Shown piece after piece: positions 34,275 through 43,262 of a stretch of DNA of 50,859 nt; within the stretch, counting starts at the first letter, position 1, and each line of letters starts with the position of its first letter. The position numbers were made by a program, and so were the translations under genes. The notes under the pieces are model-generated. The model ran no database searches. It saw nothing but the letters and a program-made list of their open reading frames with translations, and was not told where the DNA came from. This DNA comes from Lachnospiraceae bacterium (lineage in GTDB: Bacteria > Bacillota > Clostridia > Lachnospirales > Lachnospiraceae), in the NCBI GenBank assembly GCA_022774705.1, contig JALFLM010000023.1, positions 1 through 50,859 of the forward strand, written 5' to 3'.

Positions 34275-35522
34275 TTATTCTCTCCGAAGCGCTTCAATAG
34301 GATTGAGTCTGGATGCTTTTACTGCCGGTACCATACCGAAAATGATTCCGATTACCATGGAAAATACAACAGCTATAATACAGGCGGGGATGCTGATGGC
34401 TACGGGTGTCTGCATGATTTTCGACATCATCCGGGCCAGGCCGATGCCGCTGATCACTCCTATGAGTCCGCCGAGGCAGGTCAGTACGGCCGCCTCGGTC
34501 AGGAACTGCCACAGGATGCGGCTGCGCCTTGCTCCGATGGCCTTTTTCAGGCCGATTTCCCGGGTCCGTTCCGTTACGGAGACCATCATGATATTCATAA
34601 CGCCGATGCCGCCTACCAGCAGGGAAATGCCGGCAATCCATATGAGCTGGCTGCTTGTGGAGCTGGCCAGGGACTGGAGGTCGGTTGCCTGTTTCAGAAG
34701 GTCATCTGCCTGCCAGGCATACATGGTGTTGGTAATCTGAGTTTCGGTCAGCTTTTTAGCCACCGCATCGCCGGCTGTAGTCATATCATCGGTGGATGAG
34801 GCGTGAACTGCCACCCGCTGAGGTTCGTCGTAGCGGTACAGGATGGGCCAGCATCTGTCCGGTACAAAGATGGAACCGCCGGATGTATCGGCGTACATCA
34901 TATAGTCGGTGTAGCTGTCAATCTGCAGCGATACGGCGGCGGATCTGGATACCACGCCGATTACGGTAAATGGTTCGCTGCATATCTCCACTGTCTGTCC
35001 GATGGGATTTGCTCCTTCAAACAGGCGGCTTGCGGTTCTGGTATCTACAACAGCCACCTTATGGTTGCCGGAAAAGTCCCGGTCCACAAAGTTTCGTCCG
35101 TAATTTACGGTATAACCGTTTACGGAGAAATAATGGGAGTCGATGGCGTACAGGTTTCCGCTGAATGAGGAATTTTTGTAAAATACACCGTTTACATACT
35201 GGCGCTGGCGGTAAAGGGAAGTTTCCTTAACTCCGTCCAGTTCATCCAGTGCCGCTCTCGTTTTTTCATCAATTACGGAAACACCCTCCGGCAGGGCGGA
35301 GTATTCCAGATCCACTTCGTTGCCGTCCTGAGTCAGCTTCACAGTAACCACATTGCTGCCGGCGCCGATCAGATTTTCCTTGATCTGCTCGTTGGTTCCC
35401 TTAATTGTGGATACGATCGTAATAATTGATGCAATACCGATAATAATGCCCAGCATGGTTAAAAATGACCTGAGCTTATGACTCCACACGCCCTGAAAGG
35501 ACAGCGCAATATTTTCAATCAT
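34275..35522 (-). CDS. ABC transporter permease, MacB/FtsX-like
   Basis: The 415-residue protein has an N-terminal membrane segment (KLRSFLTMLGIIIGIASIITI), a large outward MacB-periplasmic-core domain (about residues 45-275) and three C-terminal membrane segments. SVTERTREIGLKKAIGARRSRI, the FtsX-family coupling motif, lies at the start of this part. It is the last gene of a four-gene minus-strand operon and works with the ATPase at 37332. Such systems expel antimicrobial peptides, macrolides or lipoproteins. The cargo is not known. Confidence 0.9.
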   Translation of the reverse strand: MIENIALSFQGVWSHKLRSFLTMLGIIIGIASIITIVSTIKGTNEQIKENLIGAGSNVVTVKLTQDGNEVDLEYSALPEGVSVIDEKTRAALDELDGVKETSLYRQRQYVNGVFYKNSSFSGNLYAIDSHYFSVNGYTVNYGRNFVDRDFSGNHKVAVVDTRTASRLFEGANPIGQTVEICSEPFTVIGVVSRSAAVSLQIDSYTDYMMYADTSGGSIFVPDRCWPILYRYDEPQRVAVHASSTDDMTTAGDAVAKKLTETQITNTMYAWQADDLLKQATDLQSLASSTSSQLIWIAGISLLVGGIGVMNIMMVSVTERTREIGLKKAIGARRSRILWQFLTEAAVLTCLGGLIGVISGIGLARMMSKIMQTPVAISIPACIIAVVFSMVIGIIFGMVPAVKASRLNPIEALRRE

Positions 35523-35539
35523 GGTCGTCCTGCTCCTCC

Positions 35540-37339
35540 TTAATATTCATATAATTCATCCGGTGTGGCTTCAATGGTACTGGCCCCATCGGCTAGATCT
35601 TTTCCGTAGGGGAAGGCAATATAGTCTTCCGGTGTTAATCCGCTGCGGATTTCCGTGTAGGCTCCGTACAGATCTTTGCCGGTCTGAACCGTGCGCTGCT
35701 TTAGAAGTCCGTCTTCTCCACGGACATATACCCAGTTTTTACCGTTATCCGTGCGGATAAAGGAATTTTCAAGATATAATGAAGAAACTCCTTCTGTCGG
35801 TGCCTGGTTCTGATATGTAATATCCACAGCATCATTTTCCACCAGACTGGCCGATTCATCCGCAAATACCCGGAACGGATAATAGGATACATTGGTATTG
35901 CCGTTGCTGGAGTAGGAGGAGGCACTGGTGGTGGGATAATCGGAAATTTCCACAATTTTGCCTTCACAGGATGTACCGGTTGTCCAGGAATTGATCTGGA
36001 CGGTCTGGCCCACCTGAACGGTTCCCAGCTCCAGTTCGCTCAGTGCGCCGTTGATATAATAACCGCCTCCTGCGGAAATCTCAATTACCGGCTCACTGTT
36101 TTTAAATGCCTTATCGGGATTACGGAGCACTTTTACGGTTCCGTCGATGGTGCTGAGCACGGTGCCGTCGGTATTTTCCTTTTCTTTCTGTTTCAGATCC
36201 AGCTCTGCAATTTTTATGGAGACCTTAAGATCCTTGATTTCCTGTTCTTTTTCCGCTTTCATTGATGCCAGTTCCGATGCCGTATAATCAGAGCCGGATT
36301 CCTGATAATAGGGCTCCGGTATGGCGTCGTACTGCTGTATATTTTCCGGCAGATCGGCCCGGAAAAACTGCATCTGAAGATTTCCGCTGCTTTTATCCAG
36401 ATGTATGCCCCAGCTGTCGGTTATCTGGCCGTTGAGTGCATTATTCTCGCGGATAATAAAAACAACGTAGGCTTCTTTGCGGGAGGATTCATCGGAAGAA
36501 TCTTCTGAAGCAGGCTTTTCTGTTTCCGGAGCCGCCCCGGAAGGATTTTTAGCAGGAGTCTCTGTTTCCGGAGCCGTCCCGGAAGGACTTTTAGCAGGAG
36601 TCTCTGTCTCCGGAGCCGTCCCGGAAGTTTTTTTAGAAGAAACTTCTGTATCCGGGGCCGCCTCTGAGGGACTTTTAGAAGGAGCTTCTGTTTCTGAGCC
36701 CGTCCCGGAAGTTTTTTTAGAAGGAGCTTCTGTCTCCGGGGCCGTCTCTGAGGAGATTTTTCTTCCTTCACTGCCGGAGAAAATCAGGTCCAGCATTCCG
36801 GAGTCCAGGGTGTTATCCTCACTCCAGAGATAATAAAAAGGATCGGCCTTTGTTCCCGAGCCGCCCAGAAGCATGGGTGTTTTCTGCGGCGTATAGGTGA
36901 CATGGGAAGAGGGGGTAATCAGAACGCTGGAATGCGGCTTCATTTTCCGGTATTTTGCAAGGTCATTCTCTGCGGTCGTCTTCTGAAGCTTTAATTTGTT
37001 CAGTTCGATCCGGGCTTTTTCCAGATCGATATCTGTGAGGGTAGTGTCGTAAGAGAGCAGTTTATCGCCCTTTTTCACGGACTGACCTTCCTTTACATAT
37101 ATTTTTTTCACAGTCTGGGTCTCGGTCAGAAGGATCTTCTGCATATTATCCATAGTGACCGTGCCGTAGGTCTGAGAACTTGTGGCGTAACTGTCCGTTT
37201 CGGCAAAAGAGGAAACGGGATAGACATTGACAGGTTTTTTCTGCGCGTTGCGGATCAGAACCAGACCGCCCCATACGGCGGCACAGGCCACAGCAAGAAT
37301 CAGAACGGCACAAAGAAAACGTTTTGCTGTTTTATTCAT
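35540..37339 (-). CDS. Membrane-fusion (HlyD-like) adaptor with a repeat-containing insert
   Basis: The 599-residue protein has one N-terminal membrane anchor (FLCAVLILAVACAAVWGGL), a lipoyl-like half (VKKIYVKEGQSVKKGDKLLSY), a coiled-coil stretch and the second lipoyl/beta-barrel part (EPVIEISAGGGYYINGALSE). Between the coils lies a large insert with an aromatic-rich domain (GGSGTKADPFYYLWSED) and 5-6 imperfect 14-residue repeats of the type APETEAPSKKTSGT (about 36490-36745). The start at 37339 follows AGGAGG by 8 bp. Its first codons overlap the end of the ATPase gene. A second adaptor of this kind is encoded at 38012, which is unusual for one operon. Confidence 0.85.
   Translation of the reverse strand: MNKTAKRFLCAVLILAVACAAVWGGLVLIRNAQKKPVNVYPVSSFAETDSYATSSQTYGTVTMDNMQKILLTETQTVKKIYVKEGQSVKKGDKLLSYDTTLTDIDLEKARIELNKLKLQKTTAENDLAKYRKMKPHSSVLITPSSHVTYTPQKTPMLLGGSGTKADPFYYLWSEDNTLDSGMLDLIFSGSEGRKISSETAPETEAPSKKTSGTGSETEAPSKSPSEAAPDTEVSSKKTSGTAPETETPAKSPSGTAPETETPAKNPSGAAPETEKPASEDSSDESSRKEAYVVFIIRENNALNGQITDSWGIHLDKSSGNLQMQFFRADLPENIQQYDAIPEPYYQESGSDYTASELASMKAEKEQEIKDLKVSIKIAELDLKQKEKENTDGTVLSTIDGTVKVLRNPDKAFKNSEPVIEISAGGGYYINGALSELELGTVQVGQTVQINSWTTGTSCEGKIVEISDYPTTSASSYSSNGNTNVSYYPFRVFADESASLVENDAVDITYQNQAPTEGVSSLYLENSFIRTDNGKNWVYVRGEDGLLKQRTVQTGKDLYGAYTEIRSGLTPEDYIAFPYGKDLADGASTIEATPDELYEY
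36490..36745 (-). repeat. 42-bp tandem repeats in the adaptor gene
   Basis: Five to six copies of a 42-bp unit encode 14-residue Ala/Pro/Glu/Thr/Ser repeats with a Lys in each unit. The copies differ by several substitutions. Such low-complexity linkers often vary in copy number between strains. Confidence 0.8.
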
Positions 37340-38015
37340 GGAACCCACCTCCTGTCAGAATACCGTCGTGGATGTGCATAATTGTCCGGGCGTGTTCTGC
37401 CACGCTGTGGTCATGGGTAATCATAATAATGGTAGAGCCGTTGTCATGGAGCTGCCCGAATAATTCCATGATCTGCTGTCCTGATGCGGAATCCAGAGCG
37501 CCGGTGGGTTCATCGGCCAGCAGAAGGCGGGGCTGCCCCACAATGGCGCGGGCAATTGCCACACGCTGGCACTGACCGCCGGAAAGCTGATCGGGCCGGA
37601 ATGTGATGCGGTCTTCCAGCCCCACGGTTTTCAGTGCCTCCCGGGCCCGCTCCCGGCGTTCTTCCTTTTTTATGCCCCGGTACAAAAGCGGAAGTGCCAC
37701 ATTATCAAGAGCATTCATGCTGGGCAGCAGATGAAATGACTGGAAAACGAAGCCCAGTTCCCGGTTTCTCACATCTGCCAGCTGGTTGTCGCTGCATTTT
37801 GTCATGTCTCTGCCGGCCAGAATATAGCTGCCGGAGGTGGGAACGTCGAGACAACCAATCAGATTCATAAGGGTCGTTTTCCCTGAACCGGACGGCCCCA
37901 TGATAGCCAGGTAATCATTTTCCATGACCTGAAGATCAATGTGCTTTAGAATCTGCGAAGTGGATCTGCCGACAGGGTATTCCTTGCAGATATCATGCAT
38001 TTCAAGAATCATCAC
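37332..38015 (-). CDS. ABC transporter ATP-binding protein, MacB/LolD type
   Basis: The 227-residue protein has Walker A (GPSGSGKTTL, near residue 40), Q-loop (FVFQSFHLLP), signature LSGGQCQRVAIARA, Walker B (LLLADEPTGALD) and the His switch (ITHDHSVAEHA). It belongs to the LolD/MacB group that couples with FtsX-like permeases. It overlaps both neighbours by a few bases (ATGA with the adaptor lipoprotein upstream; 8 bp into the next adaptor), so the operon is tightly coupled. Confidence 0.95.
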   Translation of the reverse strand: MMILEMHDICKEYPVGRSTSQILKHIDLQVMENDYLAIMGPSGSGKTTLMNLIGCLDVPTSGSYILAGRDMTKCSDNQLADVRNRELGFVFQSFHLLPSMNALDNVALPLLYRGIKKEERRERAREALKTVGLEDRITFRPDQLSGGQCQRVAIARAIVGQPRLLLADEPTGALDSASGQQIMELFGQLHDNGSTIIMITHDHSVAEHARTIMHIHDGILTGGGFHE

Positions 38016-39280
38016 ATACCTCCCCCGTTTGAATCAGAAGATTCGTCCGCAGCACTCCCGGCACCGTTCATGCTGCTGTCAGCGCCGTTTCCGTTCATAT
38101 TTTCCATGGGCTGAGAGCTATTATTGAAGGAATTTTCATCATAGGCGACACAGGTCATGCCCGCCTGAAGGCTGTCATCGGGAAAAGAGATATAATCTTC
38201 AGCAGCCAGTCCGTCCGTTACGGTCCAGGTATCCGCCTCTTCACTGTATTCGCCCAGGGTGATGCTGCGTTTCTCAAGAAGCTTTTTATCGTTCTGCGCC
38301 CATACCCAGGGCGAACTGTCAGCATCGCTGATATAAACCGCCGGGAGCTGGATTGCGCCGGAATCATCCTGATTTTCCTGTCCGTGATCCGGCTCGATAT
38401 ATACATGCTGGCCCAGCATCAGATCCTTATCGTCGTCCAGCTTTATGTAAAATGGATATTTGCTGGAGGTGGTGGTGGAATCGGCAGCTCCGGGGCCGTA
38501 AATGTAATCGCTGCTGCCGATTTGCTCCGGGCTCTCCCAGTCAATGGAGGAAATGGTGCCGTGCCATATGGTGTCGTCCACGCGGGATCTGAGAAGCACG
38601 GGAGTTCCTTCCGCCAGAGCCTGTGCATTGGTTTCATTAACATATCCCTTGACCCGGTAACTGCCTGTTTCCACAATTGTCATGTAGGGAAGGGGATTGC
38701 CGGAGCTGTCAGAAGCTCCATCTTCATTGACCGACTGAATCTGTCCGTTGACCGGAGATTTTACTTCCAGATTTTTCAGGCTTTTTTTCAGCTTCTGAAC
38801 TTCTTTTTCTTTGGAGGAAATATTGTATTCTGCTTCCAGAATGGCCGTATCCGCCTCCTGAATTTCCAGCGTCCAGGAAAGCTTCTGATCCTGACCGGCA
38901 GAAGCCCGTTCCTTTTCCAGAGAAGCTTTTTCCTGCTTCTGCGAATCCAGAGTGTTTTTCAGCTGATCCAGCTCCAGCTGGGCCTTTTCCAGATCGAGCT
39001 GAGTCTGTTCCATATCATATGTAAATAAAATCTGCCCCTTTTTCACTGTATCGCCGGCCTTAACATTAACTTTTGAAACAGCCTGTTCGTTATTTTTTGT
39101 GATTTTTGTCTCACTTTTGGGGCTGACAACACCTGCAAAACGATCCGCGATACCGGTTGAACCGATTCCGCAGATCATGGAAACGGACTGTACGGAGGCT
39201 TCTCCGTCTACCTTCGGACTGCATCCGAACAGCAGGGAAGCTGCCGTCAGCAGAGATAAAAATACAATACTTTTTTTCAT
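38012..39280 (-). CDS. Membrane-fusion adaptor lipoprotein (RND/ABC efflux type)
   Basis: The 422-residue protein begins MKKSIVFLSLLTAASLLFGCS, a signal peptide with a lipobox (LLFGC), so it is a lipoprotein. A lipoyl-like hairpin domain (VSKVNVKAGDTVKKGQILFTYD), long coiled coils (about residues 85-160) and the second half-lipoyl/beta-barrel part (VKSPVNGQIQSV) follow. The C-terminal tail is Asn/Ser/Gly-rich. The ATG at 39280 is preferred to an ATG ten codons earlier because AAAGGAGA lies 5 bp before it. It is the first gene of the operon; two adaptors around one ATPase suggest a hetero-oligomeric fusion assembly or different cargos. Confidence 0.88.
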   Translation of the reverse strand: MKKSIVFLSLLTAASLLFGCSPKVDGEASVQSVSMICGIGSTGIADRFAGVVSPKSETKITKNNEQAVSKVNVKAGDTVKKGQILFTYDMEQTQLDLEKAQLELDQLKNTLDSQKQEKASLEKERASAGQDQKLSWTLEIQEADTAILEAEYNISSKEKEVQKLKKSLKNLEVKSPVNGQIQSVNEDGASDSSGNPLPYMTIVETGSYRVKGYVNETNAQALAEGTPVLLRSRVDDTIWHGTISSIDWESPEQIGSSDYIYGPGAADSTTTSSKYPFYIKLDDDKDLMLGQHVYIEPDHGQENQDDSGAIQLPAVYISDADSSPWVWAQNDKKLLEKRSITLGEYSEEADTWTVTDGLAAEDYISFPDDSLQAGMTCVAYDENSFNNSSQPMENMNGNGADSSMNGAGSAADESSDSNGGGM

Positions 39281-39370
39281 ATACGTCTCCTTTTGATTGA
39301 TAATGATCATGCAACTGTCTGCCGGATATTCATGTTGGTCCTGCTGCAGGCAGAACAGTCATCTGAATTG

Positions 39371-39399
39371 ATTATACAGACAGAATCTTAATAACCTGC
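39371..39399 (-). promoter_or_regulatory. Promoter of the efflux operon
   Basis: On the minus strand TATAAT (39371-39376) lacks a canonical -35 box (GCAGGT at 17 bp). Upstream, 39388-39425 holds several TTAA/TAAT-like half-sites in direct-repeat fashion (CTTAATAAC, CTAATAAG, AATTAAGA, TTTAAGAA). A weak -35 and upstream direct repeats fit activation by a response regulator of the OmpR type. No regulator gene is present nearby. Confidence 0.4.
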
Positions 39400-39672
39400 T
39401 AATAAGTAATTAAGATTTTTTTAAGAATAAGTGACAGTTGTTCGATCAAAAGAAGCACTGATTCATAACAGGTGTTGCATAGTTGTGTGATATTTAATAT
39501 TGACAATACACTATATGATTACATGAAAGCCAACCCGGGAGGCAGCGCAGTAACGCACAACCGCTTGATTCGCTTTCAGAATCTTCTGGAGAAAATATTT
39601 TTATATAGAGAAAGAATAACCTAAATTTGAGGATACAAAGGAAGGGGAAGCATAGATATGTGCATTTCCCCA

Positions 39673-39900
39673 TGCAGTTCAGAATTTCATTTGCCGGGAG
39701 CGAGAAATCTGTGGCGGCAGGATGAGTGTGGTATCCTGTAAAGGGGACCGTCGACAAACGCCGGCACTTGATTTTTCAAGCGTCAGCGCAGAAAAATCTT
39801 AGTACCGCTGCGTTTGTCGCAGAGCGAGAGCGCGTCCCCGTACAGGATACCACACTCATCCTGCCTCAAAACCTTTCTCCCGGCCGAAATCTGAACTGCA
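39673..39900. repeat. Long hairpin element A
   Basis: A 228-bp element with outer arms TGCAGTTCAG/CTGAACTGCA. Inner 25-bp perfect arms (39716-39740 and 39841-39865, GGCAGGATGAGTGTGGTATC...) follow, and then CGACAAACGC pairs with GCGTTTGTCG (39752-39761 and 39810-39819). The sequence CAGAGCGAGAGCGCG bulges on one side. Element B at 50291 is the same design in the opposite orientation. No coding function. Confidence 0.88.
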
Positions 39901-39945
39901 CCTTCCACGCTTTTTTGTTAATTTCACCCATTTTCCTGCAGTTTG

Positions 39946-39975
39946 TTGCTTTTTTCGTTTTTTTCATGGTATAAT
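39946..39975 (+). promoter_or_regulatory. Promoter of the RmlD-like reductase gene
   Basis: TTGCTT and TATAAT are separated by 18 bp, about 180 bp upstream of the start at 40158. The untranslated region between shows no clear structure. Confidence 0.6.
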
Positions 39976-40157
39976 CAGATTGTATTTTTGGTTTGCGTAC
40001 TTTGGACAGGGGACGCGGCTGAGGCTGACAGCTTCCTTTCCAGAGTATTTTTTTACGCAGCTGTCCATCAGGATGGGGGATGGGGAAGGCTGCTTTGGGA
40101 CAGTCTGCCGTATGATCCCGGCAGGACTGTTACTTTCAGTTAAAGGAGAAGAGGCAC

Positions 40158-41015
40158 ATGAGCAGAGAAAAAATATGGATTGCGGGAGCTGATGGCAGGC
40201 TGGGACATGCCATTTATGAGATTCTGGACAGAATCAGTGAATACACGGTACTGACGACGGACCGGGATGTGGATGTGACTGATCTGGAGCAGGTGATGGA
40301 GTACGCAGCGATCAATCGTCCCGATTTTGTGGTGAACTGTGTTGGTCTGACCGATCCTGCCTTCTGTGAGCAGAATATGATCGAGGCATACAGAATCAAT
40401 GCGCTGGGCGCAAGAAATCTGGCGGCGGCTTCCAGAAGAATCGGTGCGGCAATTGTTCAGATTTCCACGGATGATGTCTTCAGCGGGGAGAATAAGGGAC
40501 TGCTGACGGAGTTTGATGCGCCGGATCCGGTTACCGTATATGGAAAGTCGAAACTGGCCGGTGAAAATTTTGTCAGGGAGCTGAATCCGAAGCATGTGAT
40601 TATCCGTACTTCATGGTTGTACGGCTTTGGTGAGAGCGATTTTGTAACAAAGGTAATCAACAAGGCAAAAGCGGGTGAGAAGATTACGGTTGCCATGGAC
40701 CAGATCAGTTCTCCCACCAGCGCAAGAGAATTGTCGCGTTTTGTAAGAAAGCTGATCAAATCGCAGGAATTCGGTATTTTCCATGCATCCTGCGAGGGAG
40801 AATGCAGCAGAGTTGATTTTGTAAAAACAATTCTGAAAATGGAAGGGATTGACTGTCCGGTAGAAGGTGTTCTGCAGAGTGACAGTACCTCTCCCATACT
40901 CCGCCCCTGCTATACCCGTCTGGAGAATCTGATGATGAAGATGACCGGAATCTACAGTATGATGCCCTGGGAAGATGCTTTGAAGGAATATATGGAGGAT
41001 AGAAGAAAATCATGA
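40158..41015 (+). CDS. RmlD-like NAD(P)-dependent sugar nucleotide reductase
   Basis: The 285-residue short-chain dehydrogenase-like protein has the Rossmann motif GADGRLGHA (residues 10-18), NCVGLTDP, the catalytic YGKSK (Tyr128, Lys132) and an SSP-type substrate region. It matches the RmlD/dTDP-4-dehydrorhamnose reductase substrate-binding group. No other rhamnose gene is nearby, so a dTDP-rhamnose role is not established. AAAGGAGAAG precedes the start, and the stop overlaps the symporter gene in an ATGA. Confidence 0.85.
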   Translation: MSREKIWIAGADGRLGHAIYEILDRISEYTVLTTDRDVDVTDLEQVMEYAAINRPDFVVNCVGLTDPAFCEQNMIEAYRINALGARNLAAASRRIGAAIVQISTDDVFSGENKGLLTEFDAPDPVTVYGKSKLAGENFVRELNPKHVIIRTSWLYGFGESDFVTKVINKAKAGEKITVAMDQISSPTSARELSRFVRKLIKSQEFGIFHASCEGECSRVDFVKTILKMEGIDCPVEGVLQSDSTSPILRPCYTRLENLMMKMTGIYSMMPWEDALKEYMEDRRKS

Positions 41016-42295
41016 GTAATATAAAAGAGAAGAAGAGAATCGGCCTTACAGGCAAGATCTTTATCGGACTGATTCTGGGTGCGGTTACGGGTGTTTTTTT
41101 CCACTACCTGATTCCCTCCGGCTATGTCCGCGACACAGTTTTTGTAGAAGGTATTTTTTATGTCATCGGTCAGGGCTTCCTGCGTCTTATGCAGATGCTG
41201 GTGGTGCCGCTGGTATTCTGTTCTCTGGTCTGCGGCAGTTCCGCCATCGGTGATACGGCGACGCTGGGTAAGGTCGGTGTAAAAACGCTGGTTTTTTATC
41301 TGGTTACAACGGCCATTGCCATCACGCTGGCCATCGGTGTGGGCAATGTGATCAATCCCGGTATCGGACTGGATGTAAGCAATATTGAAACCAGTGAGGT
41401 TGCCATTGCCGAAAGCACCAGCTTTGCCGATACGCTGCTGAACATTATTCCCAAAAATCCCATCGGTGCGCTGGCCAACGGTGATATGCTGCCGATCATC
41501 CTGTTTGCGATTATTGTAGGTATTATTCTTGCCAAGCTGGGCAGCAAAGTGGAGACGGTTTCCAATTTCTTTGCCCAGTTCAACGATATCATGATGGAAA
41601 TGACCACCATGGTTATGTATGTGGCACCGGTTGGTGTGTTCTGCCTGATTGCAAGAACATTTGCAGGTATCGGTTTCAGTGCATTCCTGCCGCTGCTGAA
41701 ATACATGCTCGGCGTTCTGCTGGCGCTGCTGCTCCACTGCTTCGGCACTTATATGCTGATGCTGAAGGGCTTTACCGGTCTGAATCCTGTCCGGTTTATT
41801 AAGAAATTTTTCCCGGTGATGGCATTTGCATTCTCCACGGCAACCTCCAATGCAACGATTCCACTGTCTGTTGATACACTGGAACGTGAAATGGGTGTTT
41901 CCAGAAAGATTTCTTCTTTTACCGTACCTCTGGGAGCAACCATCAACATGGACGGTACTGCCATCATGCAGGGTGTAGCCGTTGTATTTGCATCCCAGGC
42001 TTATGGAATTGATCTGGGACTGAGCGGTTATCTGACCGTAATCGCCACTGCCACTCTGGCGTCCATCGGTACGGCAGGTGTACCCGGCGTCGGTCTGATC
42101 ACGCTGTCCATGGTATTTACATCGGTTGGCCTGCCGGTGGAGGCAATCGCCCTGATCATGGGTATCGACCGTATTCTGGATATGACCAGAACTGCGGTCA
42201 ATATCACCGGTGATGCCGTATGTACCACAATTGTGGCAAAACAGAACGGCGCGCTGAATAAGGATGTATTTTATAAGGACAAAGTGAAACGTTAA
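41012..42295 (+). CDS. Dicarboxylate/amino acid:cation symporter (DAACS family)
   Basis: The 427-residue carrier has eight or more membrane segments and the family signatures: SNATIPLSVDTL (Ser-rich re-entrant loop), NMDGTAIMQG and GVPGVGLITLSMVF, the Glt/GltP transporter core. It takes up glutamate, aspartate or C4-dicarboxylates with Na+ or H+. It starts inside the last codons of the RmlD-like gene and ends with overlapping stop codons against the convergent truA gene. Confidence 0.93.
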   Translation: MSNIKEKKRIGLTGKIFIGLILGAVTGVFFHYLIPSGYVRDTVFVEGIFYVIGQGFLRLMQMLVVPLVFCSLVCGSSAIGDTATLGKVGVKTLVFYLVTTAIAITLAIGVGNVINPGIGLDVSNIETSEVAIAESTSFADTLLNIIPKNPIGALANGDMLPIILFAIIVGIILAKLGSKVETVSNFFAQFNDIMMEMTTMVMYVAPVGVFCLIARTFAGIGFSAFLPLLKYMLGVLLALLLHCFGTYMLMLKGFTGLNPVRFIKKFFPVMAFAFSTATSNATIPLSVDTLEREMGVSRKISSFTVPLGATINMDGTAIMQGVAVVFASQAYGIDLGLSGYLTVIATATLASIGTAGVPGVGLITLSMVFTSVGLPVEAIALIMGIDRILDMTRTAVNITGDAVCTTIVAKQNGALNKDVFYKDKVKR

Positions 42296-43044
42296 TAATC
42301 CACTTCCATCAGACACAGACCCTGAGCCGGTGCCGTAGGTCCTGCCAGGCGTCTGTCTTTTGCTTCCATGATTTCAATCACCTGTTCCGGTTCCATGGCG
42401 CCTCTTCCTACTTCCAGCAGGGTGCCCACCAGTATCCGCACCATGTTGTACAGGAATCCGGTGCCGTGGAAGGTAAAATAAATGTAGCCCCGTTTGCCGG
42501 TGATTTCAATCTTATCCACGATGCGGACCGTGGATTTCTTCATGCGGGGATTGGAACAAAAGCTGGCATAATCATGCTGTCCCTGCAGATATTCTGCGGC
42601 TTTCTGCATCCGTTTGATGTCGGGGACAAAATCCAGTCTCGTAATATAGCGCCGGTCGAAAACGGTTTTCACCGGCCCTGCAAAGCAGGTATAGCGGTAG
42701 GTCTTCCCCACTGCATTGTAGCGGGCATGGAAACGGGGAGAAGCCTCCCGCACTTCATTGACCGCAATGTCATCCGGCAGATAGCGGTTCATATAATCCC
42801 GGATTTCCTCCGGTGTCATATCCACATCCAGAACAAGATTGGCCACCATGCCCCGGGCATGGACACCGGCATCGGTCCTGCCGGCACCGATCAGTTTAAT
42901 ATCTTCCATTTTTATTTTTTCATCACACATACGGAAAATAACCGTTTCCAGCTTTCCCTGGATCGTATCCCTGTCCGGCTGGTGCTCCCAGCCGTAATAG
43001 CGGGTTCCGTCATAGCTGATGATCATTTTGTAATTTTTCTCCAT
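42292..43044 (-). CDS. truA: tRNA pseudouridine synthase A
   Basis: The 250-residue enzyme has the catalytic Asp58 in GAGRTDAGVHA, and the TruA phrases ISYDGTRYYGWEHQP and FLYNMVRILVGTLLEVGRG. It makes pseudouridine at positions 38-40 of tRNA anticodon arms. Its stop codon overlaps that of the symporter on the other strand. A 20-bp palindrome (AAAACTGCTGCAGCAGTTTT, 43084-43103) lies upstream of its start. Confidence 0.97.
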   Translation of the reverse strand: MEKNYKMIISYDGTRYYGWEHQPDRDTIQGKLETVIFRMCDEKIKMEDIKLIGAGRTDAGVHARGMVANLVLDVDMTPEEIRDYMNRYLPDDIAVNEVREASPRFHARYNAVGKTYRYTCFAGPVKTVFDRRYITRLDFVPDIKRMQKAAEYLQGQHDYASFCSNPRMKKSTVRIVDKIEITGKRGYIYFTFHGTGFLYNMVRILVGTLLEVGRGAMEPEQVIEIMEAKDRRLAGPTAPAQGLCLMEVDY

Positions 43045-43083
43045 CGCAGAATCTCCTGTGAACTGTATTCTATATTTTATATT

Positions 43084-43103
43084 GAAAACTGCTGCAGCAG
43101 TTT
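43084..43103. repeat. 20-bp perfect palindrome between truA and crp
   Basis: AAAACTGCTGCAGCAGTTTT is a perfect palindrome in the 218-bp gap between the divergent truA and Crp/Fnr genes. It may bind a dimeric regulator, possibly the Crp-like product encoded next to it. Confidence 0.5.
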
Positions 43104-43262
43104 TATCGTATCATGTTCCGGGGAGGAATGCCAGCGAAAAAAGAAGAAAACAGCAGCCTGAATATGCAGTTTTTTTTCCTGAGATGTGTTAGAATGGAAG
43201 AAAAGGGACTGGGATAAGCAGTCCCGGATAAAGTAGATTGGGGTAAAACAGGCGGTGAATGG

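Noticed and set aside
39494-39757. Minus-strand 87-codon frame and a plus-strand 33-codon frame upstream of element A
   Set aside because: Neither has a convincing start signal or recognisable product; both run into the palindrome or lie in AT-rich leader sequence.
40952-42316. A 454-codon antisense frame across the symporter gene
   Set aside because: Low-complexity His/Gln/Cys-rich translation that mirrors a membrane-protein gene; no start signal.
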